Below are positions 8,359 through 19,493 of a DNA stretch of 64,000 nt, piece after piece. The notes beneath the pieces were generated by a model that saw nothing but the letters and a program-made list of their open reading frames with translations, did no database searches and had not been told where the DNA came from. Made by a program: the position numbers and the translations under genes. Position 1 is the first letter of the stretch; every line of letters begins with the position of its first letter. Where the stretch lies: assembly GCA_019973155.2 (NCBI GenBank), contig BPQB01000002.1:1054001-1118000 (forward strand), in the 5' to 3' direction. This DNA is from Phanerochaete sordida (Eukaryota; Basidiomycota; Agaricomycetes; Polyporales; Phanerochaetaceae).

Positions 8359-10575
8359 CTGGATTTCGATGATCACTTTGTACATTCGTTCGACTACTGC
8401 ACTCGCTATTCATTTGCATGTTCAGAATTTACAATAGCAGATTCAGATGAGACTTACAACAGCACAGCTTGTGCAGAGGTGCAAATTGATTTGCCTTCAA
8501 CGCCCGGTCATGTACTGCAGGAAATGCCCAGACTTTAGCAAAACGCTTTAAAGATAAACACAGTCCGAGGACAGCAGAACACCGCGCTGTCGAAGAGCTA
8601 CTAATGGGTACAGTCATGGATATCTAAATTGATCTTGGCTACATAGCGAGGCCAGCGTAAGAACGAAGGTGTGGGCTCGCGGATCGTTACATTTCACGAC
8701 ACACTGGCACACCCTAGTCTTCCACCCGTTCAACGTCCGAGATCTTGACGTGTGCAGCTGAAGGAGTGTTAGAAGCGTTGGCGGGTTTGCCCCAGATGGC
8801 GGGTGCGGGATCCGAGCGTCCTGCGGTATGCTATAAGCGATGCTGGCGCGACATCCTCTCAAGCCTAGAGCATACCTGTGAGTGTCGGAAGGTTCCCAGC
8901 GAGTATAGGCAGCCTCCTGGACGGTGTAAGCACGTCTTGATGACCAATAAAGTCAGCGGCGTGTTTGTGTCACGGCGTAGGTCAGTCAAGCTCACCTACG
9001 GGGGCAGCGTTCGCTAGGAGTGCTGTGGCGAGAGCAGCTGCACAAAGAGACAGGAGTTGCATGGTTGGCAGACGGTAAATGGGGTCCTACGTGTCAAGTC
9101 GTGCACATATATACGCATCCGGCTCACTGGGGACGGGTGGCCACGGGAGCTGTTTGGCTGGTTACTTGGCGAGTTTGTGCTCTGCAGCGAAGTCCCCTTT
9201 GGGAGTCAAAAGCCCTGATAAGCATACCATGGCGCACGTCGCACCCCCTGAGAGGGGCACGGACACCGGATGGGCCGCATGATGGTGATCCGCTGGCACA
9301 GGGCGGCGGCGAGGCTGGCTGTTCGCTCCCATGCTCGGTAGCTCGAGTATTCGCACGGAGCGCGTCATACTCCCTATTGTTCGACTCCTAATTAGACTGT
9401 AACCGCGAGACACCTGTACGGTACCTGTACGACATGTGTTCTCATGTGAGAGAGGCCGTGGCGTCGAACAGCTGGCCCGCGGCGGAATGAGCTGGCGACA
9501 CAATTACCGCTGGACCGCCCTGGCCGACTGCGCGCGGAGATGGTGCGCGCTGTGTATCATCTATCCACAGTCATTGTCAGATCTGGCTGAGTGAGGATTC
9601 AGGATGACCAGGTCCCACCTCCGGCGCCGTTCATGCCTGTCGGAGAGTGAGTTTGCAATGAAAAGCGGAAAGCGTGCTGGCGTTTCGCCTGTGCCTAGGC
9701 CTAGGTAAAATCAACGTGGGATGACCACAGATTATTTTCTGCGTACCTGAACGACAATATTGGGTTGCCCTGTTGGCAGGAGCTGGTCAGGGTGGGTTCA
9801 GGGCGGTTGCTAGTCCGAGGAGGCGTGGAAGAAGCAGCCGGCGACCCCGGGCCTCGCGCCGAGCCGAGGCGCATCAGGCGCGTCAGGCGGAGATCGAACT
9901 GTCTCGGCGGCAGATTCGCAGAGAACGTTAGCCTCATCTCAAAAGTCGTGTCTTGGGAGGGGGGGTCGTGGGAACGCAATTTGGCCGTGATTTCGGTTGC
10001 CCGGCTGGGCCAAAATAAGGCGCTTAGACCCCCCCTCGCCCAAGGCGCGACTTTTGTGACTAGATCAAGAGAACGTCTGTTCGACTCTGCCCATCGCCAT
10101 CGCCGCTGGCAGCCCGGGCGCGCGCGAGCCTGCAGATACCGCGGAGGAATATTGGGCGTATTTCTACCCATGGACCCTGTTCTGACTGCTGCTGCAGATG
10201 GTTCTATAGTAACCCATGACTTTCGACAGCCGTCACCGGGCAAACTGGGGCCAAATTGCGCGTCAGCAATCCGCGAATAGCACGCAGGATATCGGGGTGC
10301 TCTCGCTGGGACAGGCTGCTCCCGCGCGAGCGCGGTCCTAGCATCACGAACCGCCAATATAACTACGGCAACGCCTTCCCGAGAGTTCCGGGTCGAGTCT
10401 AGCGCCACTAGTACGCCTTCGATGACTTCGCCAATACCTCGAAATACCCACGATTGTCGTCGCCAAGGAAAATGGTATAACTGGGGATCTGGAAACGACT
10501 CGTACCTGTTCTCGACCCGTTTTTCTCCCGATCCTTCAGTGTTCGTCGCTCTCCTCCGCCACTTCCAATGCCCCA
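8359..10575. other. Long interval without a recognisable gene
   Basis: No gene is supported. A 297-codon minus-strand frame at 9701-10594 is open but reads as Arg/Ser/Pro-rich sequence with no domain. It overlaps open frames on the other strand and is treated as GC-driven or remnant repeat sequence. Confidence 0.5.
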
Positions 10576-12025
10576 ATGGCTCTATCGCTCGCAAAGGTCG
10601 AGCTCATAGGGACGTTGTTGGAGGCGATATGTTATGGTGCGTTCGTAGACTCATTCCCTTTGCTATCGACCACTCAGAACGCGCCATAGGAATGTATTTT
10701 ATCCTCTTCGTCGAAGTTTTACGCGTACTCTATGCAAGGCACCGAGCGGGGCGATCAACATGGTCTCTCCTGGTCGCCACATTAGTCATATTCTCTCTCA
10801 TAACGACAGTATGTGCCTCGCTCAACATGCCTTTGTCTTCTGACGGTTTTGCCAGCATCTCGCCGTGCAGATAGCCCGCATCGTCCAGGCGTTTACGGAC
10901 CATTTGGACGTGGCAAATGCCGCGGTCGCGTACTTCAACGACGTCAGCACGAACCCGACCAAAGCAAAGTCCTGCATATATATGTTGCTCACGCTCATTT
11001 GTGATACACTTCTGGTGCGTCGCGCTCTGTTCTCTTTGTGAGCCGTGCTCACACAATTGTTTGCAGGTCTACAGGGTGTTCGTCATATACGGACGCAGGT
11101 ATTGGACGCTAATACTGCCGTGCGTACTCACCTTGACCGACATCGGTGAGTGCAGATGACCAAGGATACACGTCGTGTGCTAACAACCGTCGAGGTCTAT
11201 CTGCATGGTTTATATGGAGCCTTTACGGAGGCGTACCCTATGTGCGCGGAAGCGGGATCCCAAACGGCGCGCTCGCACGATTCAATTATTTCTACGGTGT
11301 CACTTTAGCATTGAACCTCATGTGTACCGGTGAGCACTCTCGTTACAGGTCTCCACTCTGCGCTGATATCATGGTGCGCTAGTCATGATATCATGGAAGA
11401 TCTGGACCGCTCATCGAAGGCTGCCAGGGCCCGCCGCGGCAGGTGTGCGTGTGATGGGCGTGTTTGTCGTCATCATAGAGTCTGGTCAGTCTCCTTGTTG
11501 CGTTGCCTTTAGAGACTATGAGGTTAAGCGCGTCCTACATGATAGCGGCTGTCTACACCTGTCTTCTGGTCGCGCTCATCGCATTGAGCGCCCTGAGCTC
11601 TGTCGAGCTGTGGCTGATACTCGATCCGGTACGTTAAAGTCGCTGTCGACGCATTCACGGACGCTCATACATGCGCTCCTTAGCTGTGCCCCATCATCGT
11701 GAGTGTCTGGTGATTCTGTCCTCGCCTAGCCGCTCATCTCTGCCAGGGCATGGTATTCTCCGCCGTGATGGTGCGCGCATCGCGGGAGTTCCACCAAGAC
11801 ACCTTCATGACAGCGGAGCTGTCGCTCCCGATCCACCTTCGGGCTAACACGAATGCTCAACCACTCGTGCTGACAAGCCCGAGCGCATCCGCGTCTCATC
11901 AGATTCTGACCGTACCCGAACAGAAGGCCAGCTTACCGATGGTCCAAATCACCACTTCGTCAGCAGACGTATCTAGCCTCGACACATTAGACAAAAGTCT
12001 TGGAGTACCTCGAGAGGTAAAATAA
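10576..12025 (+). CDS. Orphan multi-pass membrane protein (second family)
   Basis: Function is unknown. Early exons: 10576-10636 (MALSLAKVELIGTLLEAICY), 10690-10808 (MYFILFVEVLRVLYARH, then a LLVATLVIFSLITT helix), 10871-11014 (ending in IYMLLTLICDTLL) and one starting at 11067 with VYRVFVIYGRRYW and LILPCVLTL. Later exons hold FNYFYGVTLALNLMCT and a variable helix, and the last begins GMVFSAVMVRAS before a Ser/Thr-rich tail ending at 12025. The YRVFVIYGRRYW segment is typical of another agaricomycete membrane family that sits beside the type seen at 199-4916. Exon limits between 11150 and 11750 are uncertain. A plausible regular seven-helix layout is present, but no ligand or G-protein contact can be inferred. 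Confidence 0.7.
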
Positions 12026-13811
12026 ATGTATCATATTGATGACGCGCAGCGCTGCGATTCTCGAGTCGGCATACATACCTGCGGAGCGTACACCAGGTAA
12101 GTGCAGCGCGTGAGCCGCTATGCTGACGAGTTATTCGCTCTCGGCTCCAGAAAGGACGACGCCACATCGTAGACAGCCGCATTCGAATTCGTCAAGGACT
12201 ATCCGGTGGGGTCACTGGGGGAAATGGCGTCGCTCAGCCAGGAGGGGTACGTCTTCTGGCTTTGGATAGCACTCCACCTCTTCGATTCTTGCCGGCACGA
12301 CCCGACTTGTTCTCCAACGTCAAACATCGCAGGTAGGCTCTCGGATTCACAAACGTGGATAGCTGTCGCTCCCACTTTTTGTTGCATAGAATTTCGGGCG
12401 TGGGTGTATTCTGCGGAGGCGGAAATGGCATATAAAAGCATGATGCTTGCTACAGAACAAGGCTGGTCGCCTACCTCCCGAGCGACGCCCCGTATGACGT
12501 CGCCGCCAGCCATTCTCTCGATCCCCGCCCGCGATCGGTGTCAACAAGCGCGTCGCGTGACACGTCGCGTCGACGCGTCAGCCTCAGCCCGGGAGCCGTA
12601 TAAATAGAGGGCCCCGTCCAGCCTCTGGCCCCCAACACCGTGCTCGCCAACCACCACTTTCCCTTTCTCCGGGCGAGGCGGTTTCTTTTACACTTGGACC
12701 GGCCCGACAGCTGGAGCTGTGCGGGGACTGCTAGATCCCAGCCGCCCCTCCAGCGAAGCCTTCCGGCGACTTGGCGCAAGCCTCGTCGCTGTCGAGGGCG
12801 ACGTCGGTGGGGATGCCCGCACAGGCCTGTCGGTGGCACGGGCCCGTTACAAGCCCCCTTTTTATGGTAAGTCGGCCGTCTTTCTGGCATTCGACTGGTC
12901 GCTTACGATGTTGAACAGACCTTTCGCCGCGCTCGAGACACCTGAACGTCGAGAGCGGAGAGCGCGAAGCCCCGCCATAGCCGTCTGGTGTGTGAGATAG
13001 CGCCAACGATTCACCAGATGAATGCTCACTGGACTGCAGCGCACATCAACCATCTTCGACACCGGCATCGTGGGCGGCTGGCGGCTGGTCGTCATCCTCA
13101 ACTCCTTGCCATCGGTGCGTCTTACCTCACTGTGACTCAGCTGCCGCTCAAAACTGTTCTTCGACTAGCTATCCATTCATCATACGCGAACAACCTTCGG
13201 CGACGGACACGAAGTTGCTGGCAGCGGGCATGCGGGACGTGGTTCGGGACTTGGAACGCCCGCGCGAGCGACCCCCTAACCTTTCGCCCATGTCACGCCA
13301 TGGGACGAGGCTGAGCGCTGCGGATAGTGAGTACCATTCTCTCTACTCCAAAGCACAAGACTCACGCAGAGCAGTCAGACTAAAGGCCTGAGTCTTGATC
13401 ATCATTGCACCACAATCCCACCGACTCATCCGTGACAGCGCTGCTCGACAGACTCACTATGCCTCATGTACACCCATATGCTTCATCAACAATATGATAT
13501 CCCTGAATCTGGAATAGTGTTCTCGTTAGATATAAGCTAACACCAATCACTGCGTGTGCATTGTGCCGTGATGTATCCTGACTCAGGCGCGCCGTCGGCC
13601 GCATTGAACAGACACGGCACCATGCGTGATGCCCGATGCTTACAATCGCGACTCCACCTGCAGTATGAGGTTGGAGGGATACCTTACTACGAGAGGGAGT
13701 GCGAATGTCGCCAAATATCCGACAGTACCGCTGAACCTAGAGAGGAGGAATTAGCCTCGATGCCAATGGAGGGACGGCGGCGTCTTGGCGAAAGTCGGCG
13801 GTCGGTGTCTG
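12026..13811. other. Interval with a strong TATA box but no clear coding gene
   Basis: A canonical TATA box at 12599-12607 heads sequence with good splice signals, for example a GTAAGT donor near 12866 and acceptors near 12920, 13050 and 13190. No ATG-started frame across them stays open for long. It may be a non-coding or decayed transcription unit. Confidence 0.4.
12599..12607 (+). promoter_or_regulatory. Strong TATA box without an assigned gene
   Basis: TATAAATAG is the best TATA match in the window. No ATG follows for about 200 bp, the first being near 12814, and that frame closes after one splice. Confidence 0.5.
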
Positions 13812-15695
13812 TTACTTATATTTCTCTTCGTCCATGTCGTCCCAGGGCCAGTGCTCCAGGATCTCTCTGTATTCCTCCTCCGATACAGCCGGGGACAGAC
13901 CCGCCTCCTTCATCTCCCTGCTGAGCGCCACAGCCTGCTCGTAATCGTCGGTGATAGGCACCCAACCCTCGGGCCCAAGGCCGAGCATATTCTGCACGGC
14001 CTCGAAAGTCCTGTCCGCTTCTGCCTGTACCTCATTCTGCCTCATCGTCTCGCGCACGTCGTCGGCGTCGAAAGTGACTGGGCATGGCGTGCTGCCCCCC
14101 GTGAGCGTCTTCCATTGCTCAGCTGCTTGTATCAGCGCAACCTTTAGCTCGAGAGTCTCACCCTCCCATGGGGCACCAGCATGAGTGAATAGACGGCTGC
14201 GCAGTACGGAGTTGGGGTTTGTCAAGGCAGCGTAGTGGAGTGGGTTGTGCTTCTTCGTGTACTTGACGTAGAGGTGGTGGGTCAGGCGGCTGCGGCAGAC
14301 CCCTTCCACTTTGCTTCGCTCAGGTTCGTCTAGGTCTGCGAAGTTCTCCGGGAGTGAAGGCGGCGGCGTCAAAATGGGGTCACCCAGGTGCATTAGGCGT
14401 TGCGGTATACCTGCGTGGAGGAACAAGGGTAAAATAGAGGTGTGTTGCCAGTCGAACACGCTGACGACATGCCAGCTGGAGTCAGGCGACTGTGAAACGA
14501 AGACGTTGCCCGGATGGAAGTCGGGGTGACGGATGCAGAAGAGCGACAGAGAACTTGGTTTCTTGGGACCAGTGCTGGTGCTATGAGAAGGTAGCGGTTC
14601 AGGTTTTCGATATGGTCCAACGGCGACTGTTCTTGATTCTGATACCCGGCTCGTCGCCTCTCGCGCCGGAATGGCAAGAGGGGCTGGCCAAATTGATTCA
14701 GGTAAGCTAGCTCCTTGAGAGCTGGCGTTGCAAGTGCTGCTTCAGCAGTTGCATCTATGACTAGCGGTCAGCGGCGCGCCCTGATAGCGCATCGTCAATG
14801 ATTTAGAAAGCGGCGCACAAGGTCCTCGGTCCACCGCGAGCCGCTGTCTTCTTCCATACCAAAGAGGAAGCCTCGTATCTGGACCGACGCAGAAATGTCC
14901 GTCCTTCAATGGTACGCCCAGGCCGCCGGCCAGTCTGTCTAGGTCCTTGGTGTAGTAAAGGCTTCCGCCGGCAGGGAATGACAACGACATCATCTTTGAC
15001 TCAATATGAGTTAGCTGTTCTACGATTGAATCGACATCTTGTTCGCCAAGGTTGCGCCATACGTCGCTGAGCTTCGCGGCTTGAATGAACTCCATGAATA
15101 TGTACTCGGTACCAGCCGCGTTGTCCGAGTCTGATGAGTATCCATATATCTGAGGAGTGGGCAGCCCAAAGGACCGGAGAAAGTCCATGGTAGCAGCTTC
15201 ACTTACAACGGCGTAGGACCTGGGCACCGTAACCGGGTACGGGATACGGGCAACCATCCGAAAGCCGTCGGACATGGTGATGGTGAAAGCGCGATTGAAG
15301 CCGCCTTCGCCGAGTTTCGACACGGCAGCAACCTCAGATGGCTTTCGCTCTACGGACTGTGTCGCAAGTCTACATAGCCCATCGACGTTAAAAACTCGTC
15401 TACGCTCTGTATGACGAAGGGCGTCGTTGATCCTAGCCAGATAGAAATATCACGAGTTAGATTTGAACGAAACGAGTAGCATATACGAGACTCACACCCA
15501 GCGTCCAGAGGTATATTCGAACAGCGTGGACTTAGTGTCAGCGGTGTACGAGCACGAGCGACGCCACACCAATGGTGCTGTCACCCTGGGAGACACGGAG
15601 CTCAGTCTGAGAAACGAAGGGTATGGCGAGCAGCGCAGCGTGGCAGAAGCTTTCAGAAACTCAAGAGCGGGCTTGGTGCCCTTCGAGTAGCGCAT
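13812..15695 (-). CDS. AIM9: AIM9-like mitochondrial kinase-fold protein (APH family), with an apparent frameshift
   Basis: Member of the aminoglycoside-phosphotransferase-like family related to yeast Aim9 (altered inheritance of mitochondria 9); substrate unknown, location mitochondrial. The N-terminus from the ATG at 15695 is rich in Arg/Ser and fits a presequence, then reaches the family block YTSGRWV (15492). After an intron come the nucleotide-binding loop KLGEGGFNRAF and ARIPYP. The catalytic loop HPDFHPGNVFVS and the metal-binding VFDWQHTSILPLF follow. An intron at about 14770-14815 joins DRGPF to IDATAEAAL. Between YLLIAPALVP and the HPDFHPGN block the frame shifts by one base at a GGG run near 14565-14567 (plus strand), with no intron signal there. 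One added base would restore the family sequence. This is either a sequencing error or an inactivating mutation; the rest of the gene is intact. Confidence 0.8.
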
Positions 15696-15851
15696 TCCAA
15701 CGCATGTAAAGACGGCTCCGGTTGAAGGTAGAAAGTATGAACAAACGACGCGGCGTTCGCGAGGTTCGCGAGACTGCCGCGCGCTTAGAAGCGCGCTAGA
15801 CGGTCACTGGTCCCGAGACCGCGTTGTCGTCACTCTCACCTCGCCTCCACC

Positions 15852-17169
15852 ATGCCGCCGCTCCCTGTCCACTTTGACGACACGACCAAGACAACAATCG
15901 AGTCTCTGGAACGAAGACAGAAGGACCTTCGAGAGTTCCAGATACCGCGCCTTCGCACGTGCAAGGGGCCGCTGTCAGTGCAGCAACAATATGCGGCGGA
16001 AATCCGAGAGGACATTGACGTCTTCGCGAAACAACTCGAGGTATGTTACACATTCGCTAAAAGTGTGCATTGCTTGAGATGTAATGATAGTCCCTAGACA
16101 TTGCCGTAGATGACCAGAACGGGGAGCGCAGTCGAAAGGAGCTGAGACGGATCGTGGATGAGTACAAGGGTGTTCTGGCTAGGTGCGTCCCAACACGTCC
16201 ACGTCTGTCGCTTTCTAACATGTGGCTAGCATGAGGAAAGAGTCAAGAGCCGCTTTGCTGGCTTCAAAGCGTGCCATCGATGCGAGTGGAACGTCGAACC
16301 GCGAGGAGCTGCTCCGGTCGGCTGCCGTGAACGAGAAGCAGAACTTCAGTGAACAGGTCGCGTAAGTTACACTTTGCTTCTGCCTTTGTTCCTGCTGACA
16401 CTGGTATAAGTGAGGACTCTCTGATGACGGCAAGCAATAATGTCACGGAAGCTCTACAGCGTACCATGGCGCTCATGCAAGGCGAACTCGAGAAGTCTGT
16501 GCTCTCTACGCAGCTGCTAGGCATGTCTGCGCTTCTACCCCTTCATACGTGGAAAAGCTGAACTTTCTGTACTTAGATCAATCAACCGCCACTCTGAAGT
16601 CCGCCTCTTCGACCCATGACGTCTTGGACAGTCTATTGGTCACCTCTAAGCATCTCGTCACTGCACTGGAGAAATCCGACTGGCTGGACCGCATGCTCAT
16701 CATCGCTGCCCTGCTGTTCTTCATCTTGGTCATCTTGTTTATCCTCAAGCAACGCTTGGTCGACCGCAGCCTGCGCTTAGCCTTGTGGTGGACCCGCTTC
16801 ATCCCGTCATCATCGAAGAGTCGAGCGGCCGAGAAGATCGTCGACGCGATGGAAAAGGGCAGCGTAACCGCAAGCTCGTCCGTCGCGGAGGCCGCATCAA
16901 TAATCGCGACTGCTGTCTCAGTTGTGGCGACAACATCGACGCTGCTCGCAACGTCCATCACCGGCACATCGTCCGTACACGACCCCGACCCAACCGGGGA
17001 CTCCATGCCACCCATGGACCCAGTCTCGACCGATATCCCACAGAAATCCGTGCTTGACGCAATAGCCGCCGAACCTACGGAGGATGCGGACGATCTGCTT
17101 CCTTCTCCCACCGACATCATCGTTGAGGCCGATACTCAACCCTTGGAAGTAGCGCATGACGAACTGTAA
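15852..17169 (+). CDS. SEC20: Sec20 SNARE, Golgi-to-ER retrograde transport
   Basis: ER-resident SNARE of the Dsl1/Ufe1/Use1 fusion machinery that receives COPI vesicles. Five exons, 15852-16040, 16091-16182, 16230-16361, 16411-16520 and 16577-17169, give 371 residues with matching phases. The central Sec20 domain is clear: LMTASNNVTEALQRTMALMQ, then the SNARE-like helix to LVTALEKSDWLDRM, followed directly by the membrane anchor MLIIAALLFFILVILFILK. A lumenal tail of about 125 residues is Ser/Thr/Ala-rich and acidic and ends AHDEL. A C-terminal HDEL retention signal is known for yeast Sec20, so the stop is well supported. The N-terminal part is coiled-coil-like. Intron 4 (16521-16576) uses a GC donor. 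It lies divergent from the AIM9-like gene, with 156 bp between the two starts. Confidence 0.92.
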
Positions 17170-17878
17170 CACATTTCACTGGTCCGCGCGCCCATACATC
17201 GTCATATTTATCATTTTACCACACCAGTATTGTGAGGGATGACAGCGCCGTCACGGCAGCCGAGGCGCGAGTACAGATGGTTCGCAACGAGGTGACACTT
17301 GTATTCAAGGCGGAAGACAGGGCGACGCGCGGCCAAGATCGCATCGTGCGAGTGGTCCACTCTAGATTTGGGCCCGCCTTCGCTCCTACCGATAGCCTCG
17401 GAGCGCAGATGGCGAACACGATGTTGTCCGGCGCGGAAGCCGGTATATCCACGAACGCGACGCCGTTCTGGCTGACCGTGCTGGTCAGGGTATATTCCTT
17501 GCATTGGTATTCTGCTAGTTGACGCCCTCACGTGCTTCTGACACCTCCAGACGACCTATACCACCTCAGTCGTCAGATTTCGCGATTACATCGTCAGGAG
17601 GCAACAACTCTAGCCTAAGAAAGGATTGAGCTGGCGACGAGCCCAGTCATAGCCAGGCCTGCACGGGGCGAACACAGTTGATGCGTCTTGACTCCGCCAT
17701 GCAATTTCCACCCCAGTCCAAGCTCTAAGTGCGACAGTTCCCTGGGCACCAGCTCTATCAAGGCGGCCATGGGGCGTAGGTCGCCCATAGCATCGGCGGA
17801 CCTATGCTCGTACGGACGGCCATAAAACGTACGGAAGAAGCTACGCGTAAGTTTCTCGTCTTCTCTTCCACGGACACC
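17170..17878. other. Interval between SEC20 and the SDR gene
   Basis: Includes the SEC20 3' end. Open frames of about 100 codons exist on both strands at 17211-17531, but neither has a recognisable domain; the plus frame lacks an ATG at its start. The promoter of the SDR gene must lie in the last ~150 bp. Confidence 0.5.
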
Positions 17879-19011
17879 ATGAGCAGTTCGCTGAAGGGCA
17901 AGCTTGCATTAATCACTGGCTGCAGGTACGTTGCTCACCAGGATACCTCCAGCGCGGACGGTGACTGATCTGGCGCAGTGGCGGCATCGGCTCCACGACC
18001 GCGAAGCTGCTCGCCCAGCACGGCTGCTCGATCGCTGTGCACCACTCCGGCGAGCACTCCAAGGCCAAAGCAGATGCACTTGTCGCCGAGCTTGTAAAGA
18101 ATGACGGCGTGAAGGCCGCTGCGTTCCAGGCTGATCTCCGCCAGTTCGATGCGGCGAAGAAGCTATACGACGAGGTCATCGCGAAGCTCGGGAATCCCGA
18201 CATTCTCTTCGCCAACCATGGCGCGACGTTCACCGCGATCGGGCCTGCAGGAGACATCAGGGATATCCTGCCCGCCGAATTTGAGGCCACCTGGAGGCTG
18301 AATGCCGGCGCGCACTACTACGTGAGTTGTGCTCGCTTTTTTTTGGCCGCCGCGGCTGACAGGAATGGGCAGCTCGCGCACTTGTGCGTGCCGTACATGG
18401 CCGAGCAGAAGTGGGGTCGTGTCATCTTTACCTCGAGGTAAGCTCGAAGCAGCTATTACGCGACAGTCGCTGATGTTGGTCCTGCGTAGTTTGGGAGCTG
18501 GTACGCACCCTGCAAGGTGTGATAGAAACAGACCTGATGCTGCGTAGTGACCGGGGGTGTCGTTGGACCGCACTACGCTTCGTCGAAGTCGGCCATCTTC
18601 GGGCTGATTCGCTGGCTGTCCCTGAGATACTCGAAGGACGGTATCGTGAGTATTCAAGCTGTATCCGCTCACGTGGAGGTCACTGACCTTAGCCACAGTG
18701 CAGCAACGCCCTGGTTCCCTGGCTCATCGAAGGTACGTGTGTCCTGAAACACCTCGCATATGACCCTGACAACGTTCGTCAGACACGAACATCGTGCAAA
18801 AGGCAAACTTGCCACCTGAAGTTGGGGCTGCGATCCCCGTAGGCAGACTTGGACGGTCGGACGAGGTGGCCTCCGTCGTTCTCATGCTGGTTCAGAACAG
18901 TTATATGACGAACAAGGCGCGTACACACGTCCGTGGTTCTCTGCCCTCTAACATTGATTCCGACCACAGATCATTACGGTTGACGGAGGCTTGACCGGCG
19001 GAACGTTGTAA
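17879..19011 (+). CDS. Short-chain dehydrogenase/reductase (classical SDR)
   Basis: NAD(P)-dependent oxidoreductase with a Rossmann fold, closest in look to 3-oxoacyl-ACP reductase (FabG-like) enzymes. The cofactor loop is TGCSGGIGSTTA, formed across the first intron (17926-17978). NHGAT stands at the usual NNAG place, catalytic Ser lies in the IFTSS region, and the active-site Tyr-Lys pair is YASSK. Then come CSNALVPWLIE, PVGRLGRSDEVASVVLML and the C-terminal ITVDGGLTGGTL. Six or seven small exons are needed. The exon starting LAHLCVPYMAEQ is entered at an acceptor near 18371. The last intron appears to use a weak GC donor after YMTNK, since no GT donor keeps the frame into ITVDGG. Length is about 250 residues, normal for the class. 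Substrate cannot be told. Confidence 0.85.
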
Positions 19012-19493
19012 GAGAAAGTAGGACCAGGCAGCACACTCTTCCGCGGTTCGTGGCGGCACGTGACCGTTGTATTGCTAAATTTACGGCTGTATTGCATTGC
19101 GTATATTCACGGTTCTGGCCCGTTTTGGTTCGATTCGGCGGTTCGGGTAACGCTTTGAGGTCACCAGAACTGGTTCGGCTTCCCGAAAAGGATGAGCTTT
19201 CGCGCCAGTAGCGCCCAACAGCCCACAGTCTTGTTCGAAGCCACGCGTACGACAAGTTCTTTGCTTGCGGAACGAAAGAAATGCGCTAGTAGACGTCATA
19301 CATCCCCCTTCGTCAGCCTAATGCTCGTCGAGGGCACGTTTGATAAGACTTTTGCCCAAATCCCTGCAGCTACAGCGCTAACAGCAGATAGTACTGTACA
19401 TTCACGTCGAGACACGGCCACCGTTCGACCTGCCGAGCAAAATGAGGGGGGAGGGGGATGAAAGCTAATATTGAGTCTCCGCAAGACGGGATG
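19012..19493. other. Convergent 3' interval (SDR and metacaspase 1)
   Basis: The 3' ends of two convergent genes meet here. No further gene or repeat is seen. Confidence 0.6.

Noticed and set aside
7108..8385. Minus-strand frame of 425 codons over the UstYa gene
   Set aside because: It is the antisense shadow of a GC-rich coding exon; the plus strand carries clear family motifs.
9701..10594. Minus-strand open frame of 297 codons
   Set aside because: Arg/Ser/Pro-rich with no domain or helix pattern, overlaps open frames on the plus strand and the start of the gene at 10576; a genome-wide repeat search could still show it is a transposon remnant.
17211..17531. Frames of about 100 codons on both strands between SEC20 and the SDR gene
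   Set aside because: No domain, no clear splice continuation, and the plus frame lacks an ATG at its start.
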